Source of the DNA: Bacillota bacterium
GTDB taxonomy: Bacteria; Bacillota; Clostridia; Lachnospirales; Cellulosilyticaceae
Direction of reading: 5' to 3'
DNA: 44,734 nucleotides
NCBI GenBank assembly: GCA_023436395.1
Contig: JAEZJJ010000035.1
Location: 1 to 44,734, forward strand
In this document: in pieces, positions 31,312 to 40,462 of the stretch
Position numbering within the stretch: position 1 is the first letter of the stretch
Layout: every line of letters starts with the position of its first letter
The notes under the pieces: generated by a model
Told to the model about the DNA's origin: nothing
Seen by the model: only the letters and a program-made list of their open reading frames with translations
Databases searched by the model: none
Position numbers and translations under genes: made by a program

Positions 31312-33942
31312 ATGAGAAAAACAAATGACAAAAAGAAGCAACAGTTAAAAAATGTAGGAACTGCTACTGCATTGACAATTACATTAGTTACCTCTAATGT
31401 ATCTACTTTAGCACATACCACTGAATTACCAATGGAAGTCAATACAATTATTAGTAGTGTTGAAAAAGAAGATATTAAACAAGAATTAATTGTTCAAGAA
31501 GAAGTAGCTACACCAGAACAAGAAGTAGTTGCAGCAGAGGAAGAAGTAGCAACATCAGAACAAGAAGTAGTTACAGCAGAGGAAGAAGTAGCAACATCAG
31601 AACAAGGAGTAGTTGCAGTAGAGGAAGAAGTAGTTTCACCAGAACAAGAAGTAGCTGCAGCTGACGAGCAAGTAACTTCACAAGAGCAACAAATAGGTCA
31701 AGAATCAACAGCAGATAACTTTGATTTATCTGACTGGGAAAGTGTTGAATATGAATATAGTGGTTACATTATTTTAAATAAATACAATGGAACAGAGACA
31801 GATATTGTTATCCCAGGAGAAATTAATGGTAAACAAGTTAAAATGGGAACTATGGCTTGTTTTTCAGGCATACAATCTACAATGACTAGTTTAACTTTTA
31901 AAGAAGAGAACGGTAAAAAGGTAGAAGCACCTAATACTGTATCAGCTGCCACATTTGAAAATTATGGGGCACTTGAAAGTGTAGATTTTAGCGGATTAAA
32001 TACATCTTCATCAGTCATGAATATGGGAAATATGTTTAGTGGATGTACTTCCTTAGTGAGTGTAGATTTCGGTGGCATAGATACTTCATCAGTAACTAAT
32101 ATGGGAAATATGTTTAATGGATGTACTTCTTTAGTGAGTATAGATTTCAGTGGCATAGATACTTCATCAGTAACTAGTATGATTAGTATGTTTAGAGGAT
32201 GTAGTTCGTTAACAAGTTTAGATTTAAGAGTTTTAGATACAACAAAAGTAACGAATATGGCTTACATGTTTAAAGATTGTAAGGCATTAACAAGTATAGA
32301 TTTTACTGACTTTAATACAGAGTTAGTAAACAATATGTCATATATGTTTGATGGATGTAGTGGATTATCAAGCATAGATTTAACTCATTTTGATACGAAA
32401 AAAGTAAATAATATGAGATATATGTTTAATAATTGTAGCTCATTAACAAGCTTAGATTTAAGTCAGTTTAATACAGATCAAGTAACTAATATAGATAATA
32501 TGTTTAGGGGATGTAGTTCATTAACAAGCTTAGATTTAACTACTTTTAATACGGAAAATGTAACAAGTATGATTAATACATTTATTGGATGTAGCTCATT
32601 AACAAGTTTAGATTTAAGCAGTTTTAATACATCAAAAGTTACCAATATGAGTAATATGTTTAAAGACTGTAGTGCATTAACAAGCTTAGATTTAAGCAAC
32701 TTTGATACTTCTAAGGTAACAAGTATGAGTTATATGTTTTCAAATAGTGGAGTGTCAGATTTAGATTTAAGTAACTTTGATACTTCTCAAGTGCAAAACA
32801 TGCAAGGTATGTTCTATAATACTGGAGATTTAAATAATATAAAATTTGGTGATGGGTTCGATACATCATCAGTAACAAATATGTCTTATATGTTTAGTGG
32901 TAGTGCATTAACAAGTTTAGATTTAAGTAAATTTAACACATCATCAGTAACAAACATGAAATATATGTTTGCAGGATTAGATAATATTACGATTTTAGAT
33001 CTATCTAGTTTGAATTTAGATCAGGTTACAGAAGATAATATGCAAGGTATGTTTAGAAAGAATATCATAGCTCAAAGTAATGGAAATATTATTGATAATG
33101 GTTCCACAACTGCTACAAAAGAGTTATTAGTTGTTTCTAGAGATGACAAGTTAAAAGCTTACGATTACGTGGCAGATTTTTGTTTACCAGTAGAGCTTAC
33201 ATTAGATGCAAATGGTGGTGAATTTGCAAATGGTGATACAATTCATGTTGCTCTTAGAACAAATGTAGTAGAAAGCATTGATGAAGCGGCTATAGATCAA
33301 TTAATATCTGACACTTTATTAACATCACTAGAACCTACAAGAACAGGACACAAATTTGTTTCATGGGAAATTGCCCCAACAACAGTAAATAATCAAACTT
33401 CTGTAATAGATAGGTTAAATACAGTTTACTATGCTAACTGGGAGGTAGAGAATACTACAAATCCAGATGATGATGCTACAACACCAGATCAAGATACTAC
33501 AAATCCAGGTGGAGGTACTACAACCCCAGATCAAGACACTACAAATCCAGGTGGAGGTACTACAACACCAGATCAAGACACTACAGTACCAGATGATGAT
33601 GCTACAACACCAGATCAAGACGTTACAAATCCAGATGATGATACTACAACACCAGATCAAGACGTTACAAATCCAGATGATGATGCTACAACACCAGATC
33701 AAGACACTACAGTACCAGATAATGATGCTACAACACCAGATCAAGACACTACAAATCCAGGTGGAAGTGTAGTAGAACCAGAGGTAGATGGAAATCAAGG
33801 ATCAAATAACCAAGGATCAAGTAATCAATCAGGTTCAAATGTAAATCCACAAACAGGAGATGCTGGGGTAGCAGGATATATCGGCTTAGGATTAACATCA
33901 TTATTAGGCTTATTTATTAATAATAGAAAGAAAAATAGATAA
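31312..33942 (+). CDS. BspA/DUF285-type repeat surface protein with NPQTG sorting signal
   Basis: GGAAGG lies 9 bases before ATG 31312, which is preferred to ATG 31306. After an export signal (to about residue 35) comes a Glu/Val-rich low-complexity segment with EEEVATSEQEVV repeats (about 60-120). Then follow about 13 repeats of 25-27 residues (VTNMSYMFKDCSALTSLDLS type), the DUF285/BspA leucine-rich module found in surface adhesins. After these are a Listeria-Bacteroides-like repeat (LTLDANGGEF, HKFVSWE), a PDQDTTNP/PDDD linker and a wall anchor: NPQTGD, a hydrophobic segment and RKKNR. The sorting motif is NPQTG, not LPxTG, and a class B sortase is encoded downstream. The product should be covalently attached to the wall. 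Confidence 0.9.
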   Translation: MRKTNDKKKQQLKNVGTATALTITLVTSNVSTLAHTTELPMEVNTIISSVEKEDIKQELIVQEEVATPEQEVVAAEEEVATSEQEVVTAEEEVATSEQGVVAVEEEVVSPEQEVAAADEQVTSQEQQIGQESTADNFDLSDWESVEYEYSGYIILNKYNGTETDIVIPGEINGKQVKMGTMACFSGIQSTMTSLTFKEENGKKVEAPNTVSAATFENYGALESVDFSGLNTSSSVMNMGNMFSGCTSLVSVDFGGIDTSSVTNMGNMFNGCTSLVSIDFSGIDTSSVTSMISMFRGCSSLTSLDLRVLDTTKVTNMAYMFKDCKALTSIDFTDFNTELVNNMSYMFDGCSGLSSIDLTHFDTKKVNNMRYMFNNCSSLTSLDLSQFNTDQVTNIDNMFRGCSSLTSLDLTTFNTENVTSMINTFIGCSSLTSLDLSSFNTSKVTNMSNMFKDCSALTSLDLSNFDTSKVTSMSYMFSNSGVSDLDLSNFDTSQVQNMQGMFYNTGDLNNIKFGDGFDTSSVTNMSYMFSGSALTSLDLSKFNTSSVTNMKYMFAGLDNITILDLSSLNLDQVTEDNMQGMFRKNIIAQSNGNIIDNGSTTATKELLVVSRDDKLKAYDYVADFCLPVELTLDANGGEFANGDTIHVALRTNVVESIDEAAIDQLISDTLLTSLEPTRTGHKFVSWEIAPTTVNNQTSVIDRLNTVYYANWEVENTTNPDDDATTPDQDTTNPGGGTTTPDQDTTNPGGGTTTPDQDTTVPDDDATTPDQDVTNPDDDTTTPDQDVTNPDDDATTPDQDTTVPDNDATTPDQDTTNPGGSVVEPEVDGNQGSNNQGSSNQSGSNVNPQTGDAGVAGYIGLGLTSLLGLFINNRKKNR
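33460..33775 (+). repeat. Coding tandem repeats (PDQDTTNP linker)
   Basis: Units of about 39-48 bp containing CCAGATCAAGACACTACAAA repeat about seven times inside the adhesin gene. Both strands stay open because of the repeat composition. Such near-identical units can expand or contract by slippage or recombination. Confidence 0.85.
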
Positions 33943-34017
33943 AAGGTAAATTGTTGTAGAAGATCAAAAAGAAAATACAACAAAAGATGAAACTTAGAAT
34001 TGAGGAAAAAGCGTATA

Positions 34018-37000
34018 ATGAAAATGCGTATAATGAAAAAGGCAATTATATGTATATTATTAACTGTATTGGTTTCTGATCAAGCGATTTATCCTAATAT
34101 TATAAGTAATCAGTTGCTGGAGTTAAATAATCATATGGAAATAGTAGAATCTTTAGAAGAGATAAGTGAGTTAGACTCTAAAGATGAATTACTAGGACAA
34201 GATGGAAATGGAGATGTAGCTCAAACCAATGAGGATAACTCAGAGTCTAAGAATGAAGAGGTAGAAACGGCAGAAGATGGCGATATAGAGATAGAGCCAT
34301 CTGAGCCGGATAAAACAGAAGTTAATCAAATAGATCATACTGTAGATAAAGATATAGTAGATAAAAATGCAATTGAAGATATAGTAGAAGAGACTAGTAT
34401 CATGCAGTCGGAGCCTAATAATATATCACAACAAGATGTATCAGACTTCGAGACATTAAAAAATGCAGTTACAAAATCCAATACCCAAATTAATATTACA
34501 AATCATATTGTTTTTCAAGGGGCTATAAATGTTACAGGTAATAATGTAACAATTAATGGTGGAGGATTTACGTTAGATTTAAATCAAGATTCTGCAACAG
34601 GTACATCTAATAAGTTTACAGTAAAGTCAAAAAATGTAGTAGTTAAAAATTTAAAGATTAAAAACTACTTAGACAATGGTATTTCAGTATACAGGGCTTC
34701 AGATATAGAACTTAGAGATATTGAATTAATTGGAAGAGATAAGCTGACAACAGTTAAAGATGAACAAAGTAAAGTTGCTATAGATATCTATGAATCTACT
34801 GTAAAGCTTGATCATATTACTAGTAGCAATCACTTGTATAGAAGTATTCAAGTAAGAGGTGGTTCTACTGTAGAAATTTTATCTAAGAATGCCCATCATG
34901 ATGATACAATTCATATGCAAACAATAAAAGCTGCAGATGAGCCTCCAAATACAATTATGGATCCACAAAATCTATATGTAAAAGGGACAGATAAAGTTAA
35001 TAATGACAAAACAACTGTAGATTATTTCTTAAGAGTAGATGTTGAAATAAAGACAGCACAGGATTTAATAGATAGCATTAAGACAAGTGGAAATGTACTG
35101 CATATAAAAGATAATATTAAACTAGAAACCAGTCATCTACCACAAGAAGCGACTAAAGTAGAATTAGAGATAGTTTCAAATATATTAATAGAAGGTTATG
35201 GAAATACCATTGATTTAAATCATATAGGAAATTTCGCACTAAAAGGTAACGATATACAAGTAAATAATTTAACTGTAAAAAATGCTGAAGATATAGGTAT
35301 TAATATTTATAACAGTAGAGATATAGTACTTAATCATGTCGGTGTACAAGGCTCAAAAAGATATGGCATCTTTGTTAACGGAAGTACTGTAGTATTAGAA
35401 GATTGTGCTACAAGTGACAATAACGGTGGAATCATGATTACTAGATCAAGAACCTTAAGGAATAAAAATCACATAGATTCTGTAGTAAAAGTAGTGGGTT
35501 CTATAAAGCAACGAGAAACCAATGTGCATGTGGGTGTGATGAACTTAGAAATGATTGATGGTTATTTTCAAGATAATCAATTTATTGTTCCAACAAATAT
35601 TTATGATAGGTATGTAAATGATATAGACAGCAAAGCTTTAAGTGAGTACTATCTTGATTTATTTGAGATAACAGGTGAAGATCGAAATAAAAAATATGAT
35701 GAACAAACAATAGATTATATGATGTCCAAGACCGTTATCGATGTTACAACTCATACTGAAGTTTTAGATGACAATGGAAACCCTGTTAGGTTAATAGGTG
35801 ATGGCATTGTAGATGAAACTGAAAATCTTAAAAAGTTAATAGAGTATGCTGCAACCTATGGTAAAGAATTATATTTACCAGAAGGTATCTATAAAATCAC
35901 AGAAGATATTGATTTATCAACAATAGAACTTCCAGCACTTTCAAACTTTAAATTGACAGGGGCAACAAATGGTCTTTCTATTATTGACGGAAGTTCAATC
36001 AGAGATAAAATGCTAAGATTAATGGACTCAGAATACTTTGATGTTATGAATTATATAGATATCAATAATATAGTATTCAATAATGTGGGACTAGAATTTA
36101 ATGGACCACAAAAGAAGGGTATCACTATAAATAATAACGTATTTATAAATGGTAGATATACCAGTGAAAGAAATGCTTCAGGTAACTTAACGCGTGTGAC
36201 AATGGCACCTTATATAACAGTTAAGAATAGTAAGTATGTCATAGAGCAAAATATATTCCTGAGAGGAAACGATTATCCAGGAAGAGGAATCGCAACTTAT
36301 AGAAGCAAGAATACGATGATAAAAGATAACTTCTTTGGAAATTTAGAAGGATTAGATGATGCATCTACCATGTTGCCAGCTACAGTTATCAATAAACTGA
36401 GGTTAGTACAAGCTGAAGGTCAGTTCGCATTATCAGATACCCTTCAGATAAGCGGTTCTCAAGGTAATTTCTTTACAGCCATCAATAATGAAAGATATGA
36501 TGTGAATACAACCATATTAAATAATTATTTCAATATGGATGAAGGTAGAGAGATAACAAGTGATTTTGGGCCCAATGTATTAATATCAGGTATTAATATT
36601 GCAGAGCATGGTCAGAGAAGAGACCACATCATATACTCTAAAGGATATACTAACTTAAATATCGCCGGAAACTATTTTAAAGGAATGGAAAATGGTGCTG
36701 CTGGTGGTGTTAAGATAAGAAATGGTGTAAATGCGTATATAGGTGGAAACCATTTTAAAGATGTGCCCTTACTTATGTATATATATCCAGATTTAACAAA
36801 AGAAGAATGTGTTCTGTATGATACAACAATATACAATAACTTATTTCACCAAACAACAAACTTTGGTGAAACAGGAACGGGCATATTATATTACCAAAGC
36901 TTCAAAGAAGGAGAAGATTTAAACTTCAAAGAAGATACTTGGGTAGATGCCTATGGAGATGTTCAAAATTTTGTAATCTATAATAATACATTTATGAGTG

Positions 37001-38073
37001 ATGATAGAGATCAAATCACTATAAGCAATAGGGCAGAATTTGCTTATGAAAATAATCAGTTCTTAGCCTACGGAAATAAGTATGCTGAGGATAAGAATGT
37101 TTCAGTAAAATATAACGATGGAAACTTTAGTTTATCGGAGGCAAAAGAGTCAGAGGTTTTAGCAAAAGTTAATAGTGGCTTTGAACAACTTGGTCATATA
37201 AGTATTCCATTAACACCAGCTAAGGTAGATCATCACTATTTAGATATACAAATAGCAGAAGCCAATGCCTTCTATAATGAAATATTGGCAAATGGACAAA
37301 TTGGTATCTTAGAGGGTGAATATTCAGAAGTAGCTGCGGAGGAGTTAAAGCATTTAGTTTCAGAAACAGAAACTTTAATTAATTCAAATGCCATCACTCA
37401 ATGGGAGACTAATAGACGGTTAACACTTATACAAGAAACTGTAGAGAAGCTAAAAGCGAGTATAAATAACAAAGGGCTAGCTCCTGTAATCAATGGAGCA
37501 AGTGATACTCAAATTAATATTGGAGATGCTTTTGATCCGCTTAAAGGGGTTACCTTTAAGGATGATAGAGATACAATAGAGTATTTAAAGGTTACTGTTG
37601 ATACTGGGAATTTTAATAATATGGTTCCAGGTACCTATAAGATTAGATATACAGTAGTTGATAGAGATGGAAATATAACTGAACTCATAAGAACAGTAGT
37701 TGTAAAGGCTGATAATCATAATTCATCAGGTGGTAATTCATCAGGTGGTAATTCATCAGGTGGAAGTTCATCAGGTGGTAATTCATCAGGTGGAAGTTCA
37801 TCAGGTGGAAGTTCATCAGGTGGAAGTTCATCAGGTGGAAGCTCATCAGGTGGTAATTCATCAGGTGGTAATTCATCAGGTGACAATTCACCAAGTGACA
37901 ATTTATCAGATGATAATTCCTTAAATAATAATTTAGGAAACGGTGGAGAGGATTTTGAGGATAGTTCAAATCCAGACACAGGTGATACAGCTCATCTATG
38001 GACTTGGTTATTAACTGGGTTATTATCCATAATAGGGCTTGTGGTTATAAATAAAAGAAGAAATAATTACTAA
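34018..38073 (+). CDS. Wall-anchored right-handed beta-helix protein with NPDTG sorting signal
   Basis: ATG 34018 is the likely start, behind GAGGAAAA; a TTG at 34000 is also open. The product has about 1350 residues: a signal peptide, an acidic spacer (about 45-145), two parallel beta-helix regions with many NNVTINGGGF- and LYLPEGIYKI-like turns (about 145-500 and 580-1030), a helical FIVAR-like segment (about 1070-1150), an Ig-like DUF5011 domain (APVINGASDTQINIGDAF; DPLKGVTFKDDRDTIEYL), a SSGGN/SSGGS linker and the anchor NPDTGD-hydrophobic-NKRRNNY. Beta-helix proteins are often polysaccharide lyases or tailspike-like binders; no catalytic set is identified. It precedes the sortase gene by 95 bp and shares the NPxTG signal with the previous gene. 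Confidence 0.88.
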   Translation: MKMRIMKKAIICILLTVLVSDQAIYPNIISNQLLELNNHMEIVESLEEISELDSKDELLGQDGNGDVAQTNEDNSESKNEEVETAEDGDIEIEPSEPDKTEVNQIDHTVDKDIVDKNAIEDIVEETSIMQSEPNNISQQDVSDFETLKNAVTKSNTQINITNHIVFQGAINVTGNNVTINGGGFTLDLNQDSATGTSNKFTVKSKNVVVKNLKIKNYLDNGISVYRASDIELRDIELIGRDKLTTVKDEQSKVAIDIYESTVKLDHITSSNHLYRSIQVRGGSTVEILSKNAHHDDTIHMQTIKAADEPPNTIMDPQNLYVKGTDKVNNDKTTVDYFLRVDVEIKTAQDLIDSIKTSGNVLHIKDNIKLETSHLPQEATKVELEIVSNILIEGYGNTIDLNHIGNFALKGNDIQVNNLTVKNAEDIGINIYNSRDIVLNHVGVQGSKRYGIFVNGSTVVLEDCATSDNNGGIMITRSRTLRNKNHIDSVVKVVGSIKQRETNVHVGVMNLEMIDGYFQDNQFIVPTNIYDRYVNDIDSKALSEYYLDLFEITGEDRNKKYDEQTIDYMMSKTVIDVTTHTEVLDDNGNPVRLIGDGIVDETENLKKLIEYAATYGKELYLPEGIYKITEDIDLSTIELPALSNFKLTGATNGLSIIDGSSIRDKMLRLMDSEYFDVMNYIDINNIVFNNVGLEFNGPQKKGITINNNVFINGRYTSERNASGNLTRVTMAPYITVKNSKYVIEQNIFLRGNDYPGRGIATYRSKNTMIKDNFFGNLEGLDDASTMLPATVINKLRLVQAEGQFALSDTLQISGSQGNFFTAINNERYDVNTTILNNYFNMDEGREITSDFGPNVLISGINIAEHGQRRDHIIYSKGYTNLNIAGNYFKGMENGAAGGVKIRNGVNAYIGGNHFKDVPLLMYIYPDLTKEECVLYDTTIYNNLFHQTTNFGETGTGILYYQSFKEGEDLNFKEDTWVDAYGDVQNFVIYNNTFMSDDRDQITISNRAEFAYENNQFLAYGNKYAEDKNVSVKYNDGNFSLSEAKESEVLAKVNSGFEQLGHISIPLTPAKVDHHYLDIQIAEANAFYNEILANGQIGILEGEYSEVAAEELKHLVSETETLINSNAITQWETNRRLTLIQETVEKLKASINNKGLAPVINGASDTQINIGDAFDPLKGVTFKDDRDTIEYLKVTVDTGNFNNMVPGTYKIRYTVVDRDGNITELIRTVVVKADNHNSSGGNSSGGNSSGGSSSGGNSSGGSSSGGSSSGGSSSGGSSSGGNSSGGNSSGDNSPSDNLSDDNSLNNNLGNGGEDFEDSSNPDTGDTAHLWTWLLTGLLSIIGLVVINKRRNNY
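37725..37885 (+). repeat. Coding 15-bp tandem repeats (SSGGN/SSGGS linker)
   Basis: About eleven copies of TCATCAGGTGGTAAT or TCATCAGGTGGAAGT in phase encode a Ser/Gly spacer just before the wall-sorting signal. They keep all frames on both strands open and should be prone to length change. Confidence 0.9.
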
Positions 38074-38102
38074 TAGAATAAAGAATGACTAATTGGATAA
38101 GG

Positions 38103-38133
38103 GAATTGCAGTCTTAGGATTGCAATTCTTTTA
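38103..38133 (+). terminator. Hairpin between the beta-helix protein and sortase genes
   Basis: GAATTGCA and TGCAATTC form an 8-bp stem with a 10-base loop, followed by TTTTA. It may partially terminate so that less sortase than substrate mRNA is made. Confidence 0.7.
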
Positions 38134-38167
38134 TGCTATCAACTTATAATTTTTGAAGGATAATCAA

Positions 38168-38860
38168 ATGAAACGATTAAAAGGGATACTAAACACGCTA
38201 TTAGTGGGTCTTATATGTATATGTACCTATAAGATATTAGATACAAATGCAGCATACAAAAAAGCTGATAAGGTTTATGAAGATATTAGAGCTGAAAAAG
38301 ACAATAGAGAGCAGGAAAGTTTTAAGCCGGATTATGAGGATTATAGAGGTTGGATAAAGATCAACCATACCAATATAAACTATCCTGTCCTTCAAGGAGA
38401 CGATAATTTATATTACTTAGATAAGGATATAAAGGGTGAATACTTAGTAGCAGGCTCTATATTTATGAATGCTACTAATAATGGATTTGATGACCAAAAT
38501 ACGATTTTATTTGGACATAATATGAAGAATGGGACTATGTTTGCTGATTTAAGTAAGTATAAGCAAAAAGATTTCTTTTATAGTAATCATCCTATAGATA
38601 TAGAAACAGATAATGATCAACATTTAACATATGAAGTTTTTTCTGTTTATATTACAGAGCCTAATGAGGATTATATTGTACCTAATTTTGAGAATGAGGG
38701 TGAGTATAAGGCATTTTTAGAGGAGATAAAGAATCAATCCATTTATCAGTCAGATATAGAAATAAATGAGGAAGATAAAATAATTACTTTATCAACATGT
38801 GCCTCGGGATTTAAGGATGCACGATTAGTTGTACACGGTAAACTTATGAATGAGAAATAA
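38168..38860 (+). CDS. srtB: Class B sortase
   Basis: The start is ATG 38168, seven bases after GAAGGA; TTG 38153 overlaps that site. The 230-residue transpeptidase has an N-terminal membrane anchor (about 5-24) and a sortase fold with catalytic His117 (LFGHNM), Cys211 (TLSTC) and Arg219 (DARLVVHGKL). GWIKINHTNINYPVLQGDDN and YLVAGSIFMN are class B features. Class B enzymes often recognise NPxT(G/N) signals, and the two upstream genes end in NPQTG and NPDTG, so it is probably the dedicated anchoring enzyme of this three-gene module. It acts on the outer face of the membrane. Confidence 0.93.
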   Translation: MKRLKGILNTLLVGLICICTYKILDTNAAYKKADKVYEDIRAEKDNREQESFKPDYEDYRGWIKINHTNINYPVLQGDDNLYYLDKDIKGEYLVAGSIFMNATNNGFDDQNTILFGHNMKNGTMFADLSKYKQKDFFYSNHPIDIETDNDQHLTYEVFSVYITEPNEDYIVPNFENEGEYKAFLEEIKNQSIYQSDIEINEEDKIITLSTCASGFKDARLVVHGKLMNEK

Positions 38861-38938
38861 AATTAAAGAAAATCCTAATATTTAATCGGAATACCGAAAT
38901 ACTAAGACTAGGATAATTAAGGTTACTAGGAGGTTATT

Positions 38939-40261
38939 ATGAGTAGAGAACTAGAAAAAAAATTAGGATTTTATGCGGCATTTTCTACAGTAGTAGGATT
39001 AGTTATTGGATCTGGCGTTTTCTTTAAGCCTGAAGCTATTTATAAAGCAACGAATGGGGCACCTGGATTAGGAATTATAGCATGGATTATAGGAGGGCTC
39101 ATCACTATAGCAGGTGGCCTTACAGCAACAGAAGTATCGGCAGCTATTCCCAAGACTGGCGGTATGATGATTTATATTGAAGAAATTTATGGGAAGCGCT
39201 ATGGTTTTTTAACAGGATGGATGCAAACGGTATTGTTTATGCCAGGAACCATTGCAGCATCAGCAGTTATTTTTGCCCAACAAGCAGCACTGCTTCTAGG
39301 GTTTGCAGATACTAATATGACAATAGTACTACCTATTGCGGTTGGCTTAATCTTATTATTGGCTTGTTTTAATGTATTAGGATCTTCTTATGGAGGCTAT
39401 ATTCAAACGATAGCTACAGTAGGTAAACTTATCCCTCTTGTACTCATTATTGTATTTGGCTTTCTTAAAGGCAGTCCTGCACCTGTTTTTACTCCTGTAT
39501 TAGGGCCAGAGGCTAAGATTACAGCTACTTTAGGGCAAGTTTTAATTGCCACTTTATTTGCTTATGATGGTTGGATTAATGTTGGAGCAATAGCAGGTGA
39601 AATGACTAATCCTGGTAAGGATTTACCTAAAGCCATTGTAGGAGGATTATCTGTTGTTATGGCTGTTTACTTAGCCATTAATATTGCTTACTTATGGATA
39701 TATCCAGCGAGTGAGCTTGCGAAAGTAACCTCACCAGCGGCACTAGTAGCTACTAAACTATTCGGAAATATTGGTGGAAAACTCATTTCAGTAGGTATAC
39801 TTATTTCTGTATTTGGGACAGCCAATGGGTATGTTTTAACAGGATCAAGAATTCCTTTTGCCTTAACTAAAGAGGGTTTGTTACCTGGAAGTAAATATCT
39901 CTCAAGAGTTAATAAAGGAAGCTCTCCTTATAATGCAATTTGGCTTATAGCTATTTTAGCATGTTTATACGCATTAACAGGAAAATTTAATTTACTCACA
40001 GACTTAACTATATTTATGATATGGGTATTCTATGTATTAACTTTCATAGGTGTTATTTTATTAAGAAAAAAAGCACCTGATTTAAAGAGACCTTACAAAG
40101 TACCACTATATCCTGTAATTCCTATATTAGCAATTATAGGAGGGCTATTTGTAATTATTAATCAAATGATTACAGAGCCAATTATCTCAATAGGTGGGAT
40201 TGTCATTACGGCGATAGGATTACCTATTTATGCTTATATGAGTAAAAAGGTAAACAATTAA
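38939..40261 (+). CDS. APC-family amino-acid permease (SteT/LAT-like)
   Basis: The 440-residue protein has 12 predicted membrane segments. The first helix contains GLVIGSGVFF, the unwound substrate-binding GSG of APC transporters, followed by ATEVSAAIPKTGGMMIYIEE. FAYDGWINVGAIAGEMTNPGKDLPKAI is the typical helix-6 region of SteT/LAT-type exchangers. The probable role is exchange or uptake of neutral amino acids such as serine or threonine; specificity cannot be read. AGGAGG precedes the ATG. It stands between the sortase gene and a convergent cellulase gene and need not belong to either. Confidence 0.9.
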   Translation: MSRELEKKLGFYAAFSTVVGLVIGSGVFFKPEAIYKATNGAPGLGIIAWIIGGLITIAGGLTATEVSAAIPKTGGMMIYIEEIYGKRYGFLTGWMQTVLFMPGTIAASAVIFAQQAALLLGFADTNMTIVLPIAVGLILLLACFNVLGSSYGGYIQTIATVGKLIPLVLIIVFGFLKGSPAPVFTPVLGPEAKITATLGQVLIATLFAYDGWINVGAIAGEMTNPGKDLPKAIVGGLSVVMAVYLAINIAYLWIYPASELAKVTSPAALVATKLFGNIGGKLISVGILISVFGTANGYVLTGSRIPFALTKEGLLPGSKYLSRVNKGSSPYNAIWLIAILACLYALTGKFNLLTDLTIFMIWVFYVLTFIGVILLRKKAPDLKRPYKVPLYPVIPILAIIGGLFVIINQMITEPIISIGGIVITAIGLPIYAYMSKKVNN

Positions 40262-40264
40262 AAT

Positions 40265-40301
40265 AAAAGTTGTCAGTATATATTCCTACTGGCAACTTTT
40301 A
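40265..40301. terminator. Bidirectional terminator after the amino-acid permease gene
   Basis: AAAAGTTGTCAGTA pairs with TACTGGCAACTTTT with one wobble around an 8-base loop, with A and T runs on the two sides. It may also serve the convergent cellulase gene, which additionally has a weak TTTAAC/GTTAAA hairpin after its stop. Confidence 0.8.
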
Positions 40302-40462
40302 AGCATATAGATCACTTAAATGTAAAAGAATGCAAACATATGTTTATTACAGTTGATTTGAATATATTGTTCCTCCTCAATTGTTTTAAGCCGAGATATA
40401 AAGAAGCTTTATTACTATGCTTTTTAGATGTTATTTTCATTTAACAGCGTAGTAGTTAAATA

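Noticed and set aside
33460..33775. Possible CRISPR array
   Set aside because: The units are contiguous, encode a peptide linker in phase, and lack unique spacers of constant length; no cas genes are nearby.
33415..33798. Open frames on both strands across the adhesin linker
   Set aside because: They arise from the low-complexity tandem repeats of the real plus-strand gene and encode only repetitive Cys/Ile/Trp or Gln/Leu strings without start signals.
37685..37979. Three overlapping open frames over the SSGG repeat region
   Set aside because: 15-bp repeats keep all frames open; the products are pure repeats and the plus-strand surface protein explains the sequence.
38861..38938. Amino-acid-responsive riboswitch or T-box before the APC permease
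   Set aside because: The gap is under 80 bases and lacks T-box or lysine-riboswitch conserved blocks.
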